This document shows, one piece after another, positions 1 to 8,669 of a DNA stretch of 64,000 nucleotides. Made by a program: the position numbers and the translations under genes. How positions within the stretch are numbered: position 1 is the stretch's first letter; each line of letters starts with the position of its first letter. The stretch is from Fervidifonticultor_A sp037443565 (GTDB lineage Bacteria > Sysuimicrobiota > Sysuimicrobiia > Sysuimicrobiales > Humicultoraceae), in assembly GCA_037443565.1 (NCBI GenBank), contig JBBIOB010000006.1, positions 1 to 64,000 of the forward strand, in the 5' to 3' direction. The notes under the pieces are model-generated. The model was not told the origin of the DNA and searched no databases. It saw nothing but the letters and a program-made list of their open reading frames with translations.

Positions 1-76
1 AGAGCCGGTCGATGCTCTCCACCTCCAGGGTGACGTGCTCCTTCAACAGGGTGGCGACGTTCAGTGGTATACTCAT
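1..76 (-). CDS. N-terminal fragment of an unidentified protein (cut by window edge)
   Basis: An ATG at 74-76 on the minus strand opens a frame that runs off the left edge; 25 residues are visible, beginning MSIPLNVATLLKEHV and continuing TLEVESIDRL. A GGAG lies about 8-10 bases upstream. From memory this opening (a leader followed by HV-x-x-EVE-x-IDR) resembles the start of a widespread family of larger proteins of unclear function that is often multicopy. I could not confirm this and do not assign a function. Confidence 0.5.
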   Translation of the reverse strand, partial: MSIPLNVATLLKEHVTLEVESIDRL

Positions 77-412
77 GACGAGGCTCCGGTCGTCAGTGGC
101 CTTCGTGGCCCACCGACCGCTTGGCGGTCCCACAAGAGAGGTGGTTCCTCCATCTCTCCGTAGTTCCCACGACCGGGGCCTCCTTGTCAAGTACGGGTGG
201 GCCAGAGAATGGCTGGCCATTCTCCAACCGCGTTTCAGCCGCAGCGAGGCCGAGCGGAGGCTACAGGAACTATCATGACAGTCTCTCGAAACTCGAATCA
301 TCTAAGCCAGTTCATGCCTCGTCGGTCTGAGGCGGAGCCTCGTTAGCAGTTTCAGGTCCGTCTGCTCACGGGAGCCGGCCTCCTGCCCGGCCGGATGCAG
401 GGAACGCGCTGA
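77..412. other. Gene-free stretch with one small hairpin
   Basis: About 335 bases between the cut-off gene and the M24 peptidase gene. Two short frames occur here but neither has a ribosome binding site or recognisable sequence, and they overlap each other, so I treat them as chance. A perfect 8-bp inverted repeat (GAGAATGG, loop CTGG, CCATTCTC) lies at 205-224 without a T-run. Nothing else is recognisable. The stretch could be the flank of a mobile element, but no ends or target duplication are visible. Confidence 0.4.
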
Positions 413-1567
413 TCAGATGGACAGGACTTCGGCCGCGTCCGCGGTGACCGCGACGTTGTCCTCGATGCGGATCCCGCCAAACTCGGGCGCGTAGAGGCCA
501 GGCTCGACACTGGTCACCATGCCCTCCGCCAGGACGTTCTCCGCCCCCGGGTAGAGCAGCGGCACGGGTTCATGATAGCGGAACCCCAGGCCGTGGCCGG
601 TGATGTGGATGAAGTAGCCAGCTAGGTCGCGGGCCTCCAGGACCCGGCGGGCAGCGGCGTCCACCTCGCCACCCGTGGTACCCGGTCGGATGGCGGCGAT
701 GGCGGCCCGCTGCGCCTCCACAGTCACCTCCAGCAGCTCGCGCTGCCGCTCCGTCGTCTCGCCGACCGTTGCCATCCGCGTCAGGTCGGAGTAGTAGCCG
801 TCGGCGACCGTGGACAGTTCGAGCATCACCAGATCACCGCGCTGCAGCCGGCGCACTGTGGAAGGGGCGTAGCCCCATCCCACCCGGTGCAGCCGTTCGG
901 CCCCCGAAAAGACAAGGGCCGTGGCCCGGGCATGGACTGTGCCCTCGTAGCCCGTCCCCTGCGCGAGGATGGCCCTCTCGACCTCCGCCGCCACCTCGGC
1001 CTCCGAGCGCCCCTCCTGGACGGCCTTGGAGAAGGCCCGGATGCCGAGGGCAGCGATCTCGTTGGCCACACGGAGCCGCCGCAGCTCCTCTGCCGTCTTC
1101 CTGGCGCGGAGATGGGCGAGCAGACCCGAAGCGTCCACCGGGTTGGCACCCATTCCATTCAGGATCGCCCGCGACGGCGCCGCGGGCCGCCAGGGCTCGG
1201 TCACCTTCTGGCTGGGCGCGATCTCCTCGTCGCCGTCCCCCTCCCAGCCGACCCGCCTGCCCGGCAGGCCCAGCGCGGCGGCGGCGTCTCGAAGCAGACT
1301 CCCCAGGCTCTCGTCGGGCAGGGGGTCGCCGATTCTCCAAACCGGAAAGATCCTGATGTCGTCCACGAAGGCCCTGGCCAGCGCCTCCCGCTCCATCTCG
1401 GGCGCTATCAGGACCGGCTTCCCCTCGGCCGGCACGATGACCGCCGATCGCCCGATGACCGGCCAGTACCCGCTCAGCATGACCACGTGCTCGGGCAGAC
1501 GGCAGACCAATGCTGATAGCCCTTCGGCGGCCAGTGCCTCCTGCACCCGTGCGATCCGCTCGCTCAT
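413..1567 (-). CDS. M24-family (Xaa-Pro aminopeptidase-like) metallopeptidase
   Basis: A 384-residue protein with the creatinase-like N-terminal domain (about 1-150) and a C-terminal pita-bread domain. The start at 1567 is chosen because AGGAGG lies just upstream; a longer frame to 1807 would run into the neighbouring SDR gene. Metal-site landmarks visible are SDLTR (second Asp), HITGHGLGF with YHEP (His region), SVEPG and GGIRIED (the two Glu). The first Asp of the family, normally 11 residues before the second, is Glu here (VMLELS), so the dinuclear metal site is altered. It is the last gene of an IclR-headed sugar-acid operon, 11 bases after the SDR gene. Peptidase, prolidase or amidohydrolase-type activity are all possible; the substrate is unknown. 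Confidence 0.85.
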   Translation of the reverse strand: MSERIARVQEALAAEGLSALVCRLPEHVVMLSGYWPVIGRSAVIVPAEGKPVLIAPEMEREALARAFVDDIRIFPVWRIGDPLPDESLGSLLRDAAAALGLPGRRVGWEGDGDEEIAPSQKVTEPWRPAAPSRAILNGMGANPVDASGLLAHLRARKTAEELRRLRVANEIAALGIRAFSKAVQEGRSEAEVAAEVERAILAQGTGYEGTVHARATALVFSGAERLHRVGWGYAPSTVRRLQRGDLVMLELSTVADGYYSDLTRMATVGETTERQRELLEVTVEAQRAAIAAIRPGTTGGEVDAAARRVLEARDLAGYFIHITGHGLGFRYHEPVPLLYPGAENVLAEGMVTSVEPGLYAPEFGGIRIEDNVAVTADAAEVLSI

Positions 1568-1578
1568 CGGCGCGCCTC

Positions 1579-2352
1579 CTACCAGGTTTCCAGCTGTGCG
1601 GTCAGGCCAGCGTCCACGAACAGCGAGGCGCCGGTAACGAAGGCGGACTCGTCGCTGGCCAGGTACAGCACGGCGTACCCGATGTCCTCGGGCGTCCCCA
1701 GCCGACCCAACAACTGCCGCGAGGCTACGGTCTTCTTCATGCCCTCGAAGTCTTGGGATTCGCGGAAGATGCGTTCGATCAGCGGGGTATAGATCCAACC
1801 GGGGCATATGGCGTTCACCCGGATGTTGTCCTTCGCGTAGTCGATGGCCATCACCCGGGTGAGGGCTGTCACACCCCCCTTACTGGCCGCGTATGGTGCC
1901 GTCCCACCGACGTTCTGGACGGCGTGGACCGAGGCGACGTTGATGATCGAGCCGCCGCCAGCGGCCTTGATGTGCGGCAGCGCGTACTTGGAGCAGAGAA
2001 ACACGCCGGTCAGGTTCACCCGGAGGCACCGCTCCCACTCGGCCAGCGTCGTCTCGTGCACCGGCGTGTAGACGCCGATCCCCGCGTTGTTCACCAGGAT
2101 GTGCAGGCGGCCGTACCGCGCCACCGTCTCGTCCACCATGGCGCGCACCTGCGATTCGTCTCCAACGTCGGTGGCCACGAACAGCGCCTCTCCCCCGGCG
2201 CGGGTGATCTCGTCGGCGGCGCGCCTCCCCTCGTCCCTGTTCATGTCGGCGATCGCGACCCGCGCACCCTCGCGGGCCAGCGCGGTGGCAATGCCCTTGC
2301 CGATCCCCATGGCCGCTCCTGTGACGATCGCCACGCGGTCCCTGACCCTCAT
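1579..2352 (-). CDS. Short-chain dehydrogenase/reductase (sugar-acid or polyol type)
   Basis: A 257-residue classical SDR. The NAD(P)-binding TGAAMGIG motif is near residue 11, NNAG near 90, the catalytic Ser in IINVASVHAV, and the Tyr-x-x-x-Lys pair in YAASKGG. IADMN after strand 2 carries an acidic residue, typical of NAD(H) preference. AGGAGG precedes the ATG. It follows the PfkB kinase gene by 9 bases and precedes the M24 gene. Together with the FAH-fold hydrolase and KDG-type kinase it suggests oxidation of a 3-deoxy-2-keto or related sugar acid (KduD-like or 2-keto-3-deoxy-L-fuconate dehydrogenase-like). The exact substrate is inferred only from context. Confidence 0.88.
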   Translation of the reverse strand: MRVRDRVAIVTGAAMGIGKGIATALAREGARVAIADMNRDEGRRAADEITRAGGEALFVATDVGDESQVRAMVDETVARYGRLHILVNNAGIGVYTPVHETTLAEWERCLRVNLTGVFLCSKYALPHIKAAGGGSIINVASVHAVQNVGGTAPYAASKGGVTALTRVMAIDYAKDNIRVNAICPGWIYTPLIERIFRESQDFEGMKKTVASRQLLGRLGTPEDIGYAVLYLASDESAFVTGASLFVDAGLTAQLETW

Positions 2353-2361
2353 CGTCGCCTC

Positions 2362-3306
2362 CTATCGCCAGACGCCGTGGCCTGAGATCAGCGTTCGGAT
2401 GTCCTCTTCCAAAACCCAGGCGATGTCGCCGTAGTAGGTGTGCTTGAGCGCCGCAAGTGCGGCGCCGTACTCCAACCCCTGCTCGATCCCGCTGGCCAAG
2501 AACCCGTGGATGAATCCTGCCGCGAAGGCGTCTCCTGCGCCGATCCGGTCCACCGCATCCACGGGGTAGCCCTCCCGGGCCATCGTCCCGCCGTCGAGCG
2601 TGGCGGCGACCTGGATCCCGTCGGTGACCACCGCCACCTCGGGATGGAACCGGCCGCGCAGGCCCCTGGCGACGCTCCCCGCATCCCCCTGGAGATCGAA
2701 CAGCGTCCGGGCGTCGGCCGCGGTGCAGATCAGGATGTGCACCTGGCTCAGGAACGGTGCCAGCGTGGAGGCGGCCTCCGCCGCGGACCAGAGCTTGGCC
2801 CGGTAGTTGACGTCGAAGGAGATGGTCACGCCGCCAGCGTGGGCCTCGGCCAGGGCCCTGGCGACCAGGGCCCGGCACGATGGGCTGAGGCCTGGCGTGA
2901 TGCCGGTGATGTGCACCACCCTGGCTTCCCTGACGTAGGGCCAGTCCACCTCGTCGGGATTGATCATGGCCATCGCCGATCCGGCCCGATCGTAGATCAC
3001 GCGGCCCGGCCTGGGTGAGGCTCCGAGCTCGACAAAATAGGTCCCGACCCTTTCCTCGCTGGTCCAGAGGACGCGAGAGACATCCACGCCGTGGCCCCGG
3101 ATCTCGTTGCAGATGCGCCGGCCCAGCGGGTTGTCCACCAGGCGCGAGATCCAGCCCGCGCTGGTCCGCAGGCGGCTGAGCGTCACTGCGACGTTGGACT
3201 CGGTGCCGGCCACGTGCACCAGGAAGTGGTGGGCCTCTTCCAGTGCCGTCCCAGGGGGCGCCGAGAGCCGGAGCATCGTCTCACCGATGGTCACCACATC
3301 AGGCAT
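2362..3306 (-). CDS. PfkB-family sugar kinase, 2-keto-3-deoxygluconate kinase type
   Basis: A 314-residue ribokinase/PfkB protein. It opens with TIGETMLRLS, typical of KDG kinases, and ends with the family's second signature DRIGAGDAFAAGF (near residue 250), which holds the catalytic Asp and the anion hole. The first glycine-rich motif region (GTESNVAVTLSRL) is near residue 35. It should transfer phosphate from ATP to a 2-keto-3-deoxy sugar acid or similar sugar. It lies between the FAH-family hydrolase and SDR genes in a catabolic operon headed by IclR. The family is certain; KDG as substrate is an inference from the N-terminus and from the neighbours. Confidence 0.85.
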   Translation of the reverse strand: MPDVVTIGETMLRLSAPPGTALEEAHHFLVHVAGTESNVAVTLSRLRTSAGWISRLVDNPLGRRICNEIRGHGVDVSRVLWTSEERVGTYFVELGASPRPGRVIYDRAGSAMAMINPDEVDWPYVREARVVHITGITPGLSPSCRALVARALAEAHAGGVTISFDVNYRAKLWSAAEAASTLAPFLSQVHILICTAADARTLFDLQGDAGSVARGLRGRFHPEVAVVTDGIQVAATLDGGTMAREGYPVDAVDRIGAGDAFAAGFIHGFLASGIEQGLEYGAALAALKHTYYGDIAWVLEEDIRTLISGHGVWR

Positions 3307-3362
3307 GCCGGCCTCTCCGATGCCACGGCTACGGTGCCGGGGGCCCGGCCTGCCGCGGGCGC

Positions 3363-4247
3363 TCAGAGCCCGAGGGCTCGGGCATGCCGACGCTCCACCG
3401 GCCGGCCCACCACCGGGTTCCGCAGCACGCCGATTCCCTCGACCTCCGCCTCAATGATGTCGCCGGGCTCAAACGGCCCGGCCGGCGGCGAGGCCGAGGT
3501 CACCAGGTCGCCCGGCTCCAGGGTCGTGAAGGTTGAGATGAAAGCGATCAACTCTTCAAACGGCCGGCGCATCTGCGCCGTGCTGGACTCGCACTCGACC
3601 CGGCCGTTGCGGCGCCGCACCATGCGCGCGCGCTCGATGGGCACCTGGTCGGCCGTCGCGATCCAGGGGCCCATGGGCGCGAAGGTGTCGCAGTTCTTGG
3701 CCCACTGCTGGTACTCGCGCGTCAGCAGTTCGATGTCATGCAGCACCAGGTCGCCGATGATGGTATAGCCGAAGATCGCCTCCCGGGCCTCATTTTCCGG
3801 GACCTCCCTGACCCGCCGGCCGATGACCGCTGCGATCTCGAACTCGTGGAACACCGTGCCGTAGCCCTCGGGGATCTCCACCGTCTCGTCTGGCCCGATG
3901 ACGGCCGAGGGCGCCTTGAGGAACATCTGGGGGACAGCCAGGTACTCCAGCCCCAGGATCCGCCGGTAGTCTTCGAAGTTCAATCCCACGCAGACGATCT
4001 TCGAGGGGTTCGGGACCGGCGCCAGCAGCCGGATCCGGGAGCGAGGGACGGCGAACGCCGGAGGGTCGCCCCACTCCAGGGCCTGGGCAATCGTCTGCGC
4101 GATCCCGCCCTGGCCGAGGAATCCCCGCACGTCGGGCGCCGAGGGGAGGCCGACGGCCTCCAACAGCCGGGGGAGGTCGATGGCCCGATCGTCCAGGATG
4201 AGCCCCCAGGTCTGCCTGCTATCCGCGACGTACGTGCCGATTCGCAT
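3363..4247 (-). CDS. Fumarylacetoacetate hydrolase-family protein
   Basis: A 294-residue FAH-fold enzyme starting at the ATG at 4247, preceded by GAGGTG. The family core is intact: IVCVGLNFEDY, the metal-binding Glu pair in HEFEIAAVIGR, the Asp region GYTIIGDLVLHD, and GDLVTSASPPAG near the C-terminus. Members hydrolyse C-C bonds of diketo acids or dehydrate/tautomerise sugar-acid intermediates. With an SDR and a KDG-type kinase alongside, a 2,4-diketo-3-deoxy sugar acid hydrolase is a reasonable guess. Its 5' end overlaps the 3' end of the IclR gene by 29 bases, which suggests translational coupling. Confidence 0.85.
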   Translation of the reverse strand: MRIGTYVADSRQTWGLILDDRAIDLPRLLEAVGLPSAPDVRGFLGQGGIAQTIAQALEWGDPPAFAVPRSRIRLLAPVPNPSKIVCVGLNFEDYRRILGLEYLAVPQMFLKAPSAVIGPDETVEIPEGYGTVFHEFEIAAVIGRRVREVPENEAREAIFGYTIIGDLVLHDIELLTREYQQWAKNCDTFAPMGPWIATADQVPIERARMVRRRNGRVECESSTAQMRRPFEELIAFISTFTTLEPGDLVTSASPPAGPFEPGDIIEAEVEGIGVLRNPVVGRPVERRHARALGL

Positions 4248-5082
4248 TCGCAGCACCTCGCAGCGGCGATGTTGTCCTGCCGTGCCCCAGTGCCTCGGAG
4301 ATGGCATCCGCGCAGTGGGTCACCAGGACGGTGTACTCCTCGAAGCGCGGGGACTCGATCTCAGCGCCAACCGTCGCGATGCTCACCGCGGCGACGGCAG
4401 CCCCGGTGTGGTCATAGACCGGCGCTGCGGCGCAGCGGATGAGTTCCTCGTGCTCTCCCGAGTCGACGGCATAGCCCCGCTGTCGCACGAGGGCCAGGTG
4501 GTCCCGCAGGTCGTCCGCCGAGGTGATCGTTCTGGCCGTATACCGGCGCAGTCCTCGTCGCTGGAGGGCCTGATCCAGCAGGCCGTAGGGCAAGGCCGCC
4601 AGCAGCGCCTTGCCGAGCCCGGTGCAGTGGGCGGGCGCGCGCCGGCCCACCTGGGAGTACATGCGGACCCTGCGGGTGCTCTCGATCTTGTCGATGTAGA
4701 CGACCTCTCCCTCGTCGAGGATCGCCAGGTGCACCGTCTCCCCGCACGCCCGGTGCATCTCCTCCAGGTGGGGACGCGCGATCTGCCGCAGTTCCGCGCT
4801 GTGGACGACAAGGCTCCCCAGCTCAAACAGGTGAAGCCCAAGGCGATATCGGCCGCTGATGGTGTCCTGGGTGACGAACCCCTCCCGCTCCAGCGTCACC
4901 AGCAGGCGGTGCACAGTGCTCTTGTGGAGCCCCAGGGTGCGCGCGAGGTCGGTAACCCCCAACTCGGGGGAGGACGCAGAGAATGCCTTGAGGATTCCGA
5001 CGGCCCGCTCCACGGCACGGATACCGTGGGATCCGGCGGCCTGTCTGTCGTTGTCCCGTTGTATGAGACGCCGTCTCCGCAT
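4219..5082 (-). CDS. IclR-family transcriptional regulator
   Basis: A 287-residue regulator with an N-terminal winged helix-turn-helix (about residues 20-85; LGVTDLARTLGLHKSTVHRL is the recognition region) and a C-terminal GAF-like effector domain (LGLHLFELG, YSQVGRRAPAHCTGLGKALLA, and a conserved Cys in EELIRCAAAPV). It is the first gene of the minus-strand sugar-acid operon and is divergent from the ABC importer that starts at 5259, so it probably controls both from the shared 176-base region. IclR proteins commonly govern sugar-acid and aromatic catabolism. The ATG at 5082 has only a weak upstream purine stretch, so the start is less certain than the family. Confidence 0.9.
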   Translation of the reverse strand: MRRRRLIQRDNDRQAAGSHGIRAVERAVGILKAFSASSPELGVTDLARTLGLHKSTVHRLLVTLEREGFVTQDTISGRYRLGLHLFELGSLVVHSAELRQIARPHLEEMHRACGETVHLAILDEGEVVYIDKIESTRRVRMYSQVGRRAPAHCTGLGKALLAALPYGLLDQALQRRGLRRYTARTITSADDLRDHLALVRQRGYAVDSGEHEELIRCAAAPVYDHTGAAVAAVSIATVGAEIESPRFEEYTVLVTHCADAISEALGHGRTTSPLRGAANANRHVRRG

Positions 5083-5258
5083 TCTTGAAAGAGTCTTCTC
5101 TGTGCGCCGCGGCGTCTCCTCCTATCCATGCCGCACCGGCGTGATCGCCGGGAAGACTTCGGCAGGGGATGCAGAAGGTCGTCGCGAAAGGTACACCGTG
5201 GCGGTCTTCATAACCCTGTTCCACGGTACGAGACAACGAGCAGTGGGAGGGAGGAGGC
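5083..5258. promoter_or_regulatory. Divergent control region between the IclR operon and the ABC importer
   Basis: This 176-base intergenic region lies between two divergent operons and is the expected IclR binding site. An interrupted inverted repeat is visible: CCGTGG at 5196-5201 and CCACGG at 5221-5226, just upstream of the importer gene. No convincing -35/-10 pair was found on either strand. GGGAGGAGG directly precedes the importer ATG at 5259. Confidence 0.4.
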
Positions 5259-6830
5259 ATGGGTACCGAGCTGGACGGCGTGAAGTGGACGCGTCGCGAG
5301 GTACTGAGGACAACCGTCGCTTTCAGCGGGGCGGCTCTGGCGTCGTCCGTACTGACGGGCTGCCGACGCGAAGCCGCGCAGGCGCCCACACCGGCACCGG
5401 TGACCGTCGCGAAGGTCGCCGGCGCCACCCCTGAGGAGCGCGCGCTCAACGGTATCAAGGCGCTCAAGGACGCCGGCAAGCTCAAGGCCGGCGAGACGTT
5501 CACCATCATGCACCACTCCGGTCAACGCAACAACATCGTTCCCGCCCTGGAGGAGTGGAACAAGCTCACCGGGCTGAAGTTCGTGAGCGCGGAGATCGGC
5601 GCCGAGCCGGACATCTACACCAAGTCGCTCCACGAGGCCGTGGCTCGCACCGGGAACTTCGACATCTTCTTGACGTTCGTGAACTGGATCGCGGACATGG
5701 CCGAGGCCGGTCTGATCGTGGACCTGACCGACTACTTCGCCAGGTATGACCCCGAAATCGACCATGGGCCGAATGCCTACGTCCCACCGCTGGACCGGTT
5801 CACAACCACCTACAAGGGGCGCCGGTTCGCGGTGGGTGCCGACGACGACGCCTTCAGTTGCTTCTACCGCAAGGACCTGATGGCAGACCCCAACGAGAAG
5901 AAGCGGTTTGAGGACAAGTACGGCCGGCCGCTGGAGGTCCCCAAGACCTGGAAGGAGTTCGACGAGTGGATCGCGTTTTTCGACCGGCCGGACAAAGGCC
6001 TGCGGGGCGCGCACATGTACGCCGAGCGCTACTTCGCCTACACGGCCTGGGCGGCGCGGTTCGTGTCCAGGGGGGGCGCATACTTCAACGACAACATGGA
6101 CCCGATGATCGCCTCGCCCGAAGGCGTCGGCGCGCTGGAGGAGCAGGTGAAGCTGGTTCGCAACCACATGCTCCCCGAAGCCGTCACCGGCGACTGGACG
6201 GTGGCCTATTCCCGCTTCCCGGCGGGCGCGGTGTTCTTCGCGTGGGCCTGGCCGTCGCTGGGCAAATGGGCCGAGGACCCGAAGACCTCGAAGATCGTCG
6301 GCAAGGTGGGGGCCATGGAGGTCCCGGGCACCATGCACAACGGCGATCTCATCCGGGCGGTTCCCCATGTGGTGGGCTGGAGCTTCAGCGTCTCCCGTTA
6401 CGGCAAGAACCCAGAGGCCGCCTACTGCTTCATCCAGTGGTTCACCGGCCCGAAGACCGGCCTGGAGGCCATAGCCCGCGTGGGCACGCTGGACATCTTC
6501 CGGAAGCCGTGGTTCGAGGCCGAGGAGATGAAGAAGGCCTACGGCGCCGAGCTTCTGCCCATCCTGCTCAAGGGTACCCAGGATGCGTTCCCGGACCTCT
6601 CACTGCGAGGCGCCAACGAGTACCTGGACAAGCTCAACCTGAACCTGCAGCAGGCCTTCGCCGGGACCAAGGCCCCGGAGGCGGCCCTCAAGGACACGGA
6701 GGCCGAGTGGCAGAAGATCACCGACCGCCTCGGCCGCCTGGGACAGATCGAGGCCTGGCGCAGCGAGCGGCAGGGCTACCCGGCGCGGCTCCAGGACCTG
6801 TGGAAGAAGCTCGGGAAGTTCCCGCCCTAG
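5259..6830 (+). CDS. ABC importer solute-binding lipoprotein (Tat-type signal)
   Basis: A 523-residue extracellular binding protein of the carbohydrate type (cluster B/D). The N-terminus has a twin-arginine motif (TRREVL, Arg12-Arg13), a hydrophobic stretch and a lipobox LTGC ending at Cys35, so it is probably exported folded and lipid-anchored. The mature part contains the usual alternating lobes (PEAAYCFIQWFTGP near the C-terminus). It is longer than most CUT1 binding proteins (about 420). It is the first gene of a five-gene importer whose two permeases and two ATPases follow. The arrangement of one large binding protein, two permeases and two distinct ATPases recalls the glycerol importer GlpSTPQV. 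The substrate is probably a sugar acid or polyol handled by the divergent operon, which is inference. Confidence 0.88.
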   Translation: MGTELDGVKWTRREVLRTTVAFSGAALASSVLTGCRREAAQAPTPAPVTVAKVAGATPEERALNGIKALKDAGKLKAGETFTIMHHSGQRNNIVPALEEWNKLTGLKFVSAEIGAEPDIYTKSLHEAVARTGNFDIFLTFVNWIADMAEAGLIVDLTDYFARYDPEIDHGPNAYVPPLDRFTTTYKGRRFAVGADDDAFSCFYRKDLMADPNEKKRFEDKYGRPLEVPKTWKEFDEWIAFFDRPDKGLRGAHMYAERYFAYTAWAARFVSRGGAYFNDNMDPMIASPEGVGALEEQVKLVRNHMLPEAVTGDWTVAYSRFPAGAVFFAWAWPSLGKWAEDPKTSKIVGKVGAMEVPGTMHNGDLIRAVPHVVGWSFSVSRYGKNPEAAYCFIQWFTGPKTGLEAIARVGTLDIFRKPWFEAEEMKKAYGAELLPILLKGTQDAFPDLSLRGANEYLDKLNLNLQQAFAGTKAPEAALKDTEAEWQKITDRLGRLGQIEAWRSERQGYPARLQDLWKKLGKFPP

Positions 6831-6859
6831 GGCGTCGAGGCCGAGGCGAGCAGAACCGT

Positions 6860-7813
6860 ATGGTGTACTGGTGTAGGGAGCGCGTGGAGCGCATGGCGGG
6901 GCTGCTGGGAGGCCGGATCGCCGAAGTCGCCAACAGGGACAGCACTTTCAGGGTCATCCTGGTGGCCCCGCTGCAGCTCCTGCTGTGGTTCCTCCTCATC
7001 GTTCCCACGCTGATCGTCCTCTACCTCAGCGTGGTGAACTGGCAGCCCATCATGGGTGTGGACTGGTGGCAGGCACCGCTGGCCTGGGTGGGCAACTACG
7101 CCCGCGTTGTCCGCGATGTCCGGTTCTGGGAGGCCATGGCCCGCACGCTGGGCGTCGTGGTCGCCGCCGTCGGCCTGGAGTTCCTCCTGGGACTGGGATT
7201 GGCGCTGCTGCTCAGGGGCGAGTTCCTGGGCAAGCGGTTCTTCACCTCGGTGATCCTGTATCCCATGATGCTGCCCTGGGTCGTCGTGGGGCTGGTGTTC
7301 TTCCTGCTCTTCCTTGACCGCGGGCCGGTCAACTACATCATCGGCCTGACCTTCGGCCCGGACGCGCCTTTCGACTGGTACGGGCACCCTCTCTCGGCGC
7401 TCGGGGTAATCGTGCTGGCCGACGTATGGCAGTGGACGCCGTTCATGTTCCTGATCCTGTACTCGGGGCTGGGGGCTCTCCCCAAGGAGCCCCAGGAAGC
7501 CGCCATGACCCTGGGGGCCAGCCCATGGCAGATCTTCCGGTACGTCATGCTTCCGATGCTGCGGCCCATCATCTACGTCGCGGTCGTGATCCGCGCGCTG
7601 GAAGCGTTCAAGATCTTCGATCTGGTGTTCATCATCACGCGCGGCGGCCCAGGAACCTCCACCGAGAGCATCTCGCTGTACATCTACCGGCTCAGCGCGA
7701 TCTACGGGCAGCTCTCCTACGCTGCGGCGATGGCGGTCCTGATCCTGGTCATGGTGGCAGTCCTGACCCGGTACGCCGTCAAGCCCATGGAGCAGCAGCA
7801 GGTGCCGCAGTGA
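6860..7813 (+). CDS. ABC sugar permease, MalF type
   Basis: A 317-residue inner-membrane permease with about six hydrophobic segments; the first is VILVAPLQLLLWFLLIVPTL. The EAA loop that docks onto the ATPase is visible as PQEAAMTLGASPWQIF followed by LPMLRP. I chose the ATG at 6860; an ATG at 6893 with GGAG four bases upstream is an equally good alternative, and the frame further upstream only overlaps the binding-protein gene. Its stop overlaps the next permease's GTG start (GTGA). Confidence 0.87.
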   Translation: MVYWCRERVERMAGLLGGRIAEVANRDSTFRVILVAPLQLLLWFLLIVPTLIVLYLSVVNWQPIMGVDWWQAPLAWVGNYARVVRDVRFWEAMARTLGVVVAAVGLEFLLGLGLALLLRGEFLGKRFFTSVILYPMMLPWVVVGLVFFLLFLDRGPVNYIIGLTFGPDAPFDWYGHPLSALGVIVLADVWQWTPFMFLILYSGLGALPKEPQEAAMTLGASPWQIFRYVMLPMLRPIIYVAVVIRALEAFKIFDLVFIITRGGPGTSTESISLYIYRLSAIYGQLSYAAAMAVLILVMVAVLTRYAVKPMEQQQVPQ

Positions 7814-8667
7814 GGGGGCTGCTGCCGCTGGTGCGGTGGGTTGCCGCGGTTGCCGTGGCCGCCGTGGTCCTGATGCCGGTGGTCTGGGCCGTCTCGATCT
7901 CTTTCAAGCCGCCAGCCGAATGGGCCGCGCATCCGCCGCGGCTTGTTCCCGAAGAACCGACTCTGGCCAACTACCAGGTCCTGTTCCAGGTGGGCAACCC
8001 CGTCGGCGTAGTGGCAGAGATGACCCGGACCGCCGAGCCGGTGACCCGGGCGTTTATCACCAGCCTGATCGTGGCCCCCCTGGCTACTGCGGCCTCGGTG
8101 GCCATCGGCTTCTTCGCTGCGTACGCGGTCTCCCGCTACCAGGTGGGAGGGCCCATGCTGCCCTTCCTGGCGCTGACGACCCGCATGTTCCCGCCGGTGG
8201 CATTCGCGGTCCCGCTGCTCGTCTATTACCGCATGCTGGGGCTCATTGACACGCGGCTGGGCCTGGCCCTCATGTACACCGGGTTCACCGTGGCTTTCCC
8301 GCTGTGGATGATCAAGGGGTTCATTGACAGCGTGCCGCGCCACGTAGAGGAGGCGGCGATCCTGGACGGCGCCAGCCGCTGGCGGGTGCTGTTCACCATC
8401 ACCCTGCCGCTAGTCAAGGGCGGGGTGGCGGCCGCGCTGCTATTCGTGTTCATCCTGAACTGGACCGAGTTTTTGTTCGCCCTGATCTTCACCAGCCGCC
8501 ACGCCATCACGCTCCCCGTCCAGGTCAGTTACTATGCCGGGGCGGTGGGACGCTTCTATGGGCCCCAGGCGGCCCTGGGCATCGTCGCCTCGCTGCCGGT
8601 CGTGATAGCTGGCTACGTGATTCAGCGGCACCTGGTGCGCGGGTTCACGTTCGGCCTGGTGAAGTAG
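7810..8667 (+). CDS. ABC sugar permease, MalG type
   Basis: A 285-residue permease beginning at the GTG that overlaps the previous stop codon. The first membrane segment (AAVAVAAVVLMPVVWAVSIS) follows immediately and leads into FKPPAEW, the standard MalG opening. The EAA loop reads VEEAAILDGASRWRVLF and the protein ends QRHLVRGFTFGLVK, matching the family C-terminus. It pairs with the MalF-type permease to form the membrane channel. The computed frame extends 128 codons upstream, but that part is a shadow of the preceding gene. Confidence 0.87.
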   Translation: MRGLLPLVRWVAAVAVAAVVLMPVVWAVSISFKPPAEWAAHPPRLVPEEPTLANYQVLFQVGNPVGVVAEMTRTAEPVTRAFITSLIVAPLATAASVAIGFFAAYAVSRYQVGGPMLPFLALTTRMFPPVAFAVPLLVYYRMLGLIDTRLGLALMYTGFTVAFPLWMIKGFIDSVPRHVEEAAILDGASRWRVLFTITLPLVKGGVAAALLFVFILNWTEFLFALIFTSRHAITLPVQVSYYAGAVGRFYGPQAALGIVASLPVVIAGYVIQRHLVRGFTFGLVK

Positions 8668-8669
8668 TC

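Noticed and set aside
5966..6859. N-terminal extension of the MalF-type permease frame
   Set aside because: It would lie entirely within the binding-protein gene; the permease begins naturally at 6860 or 6893.
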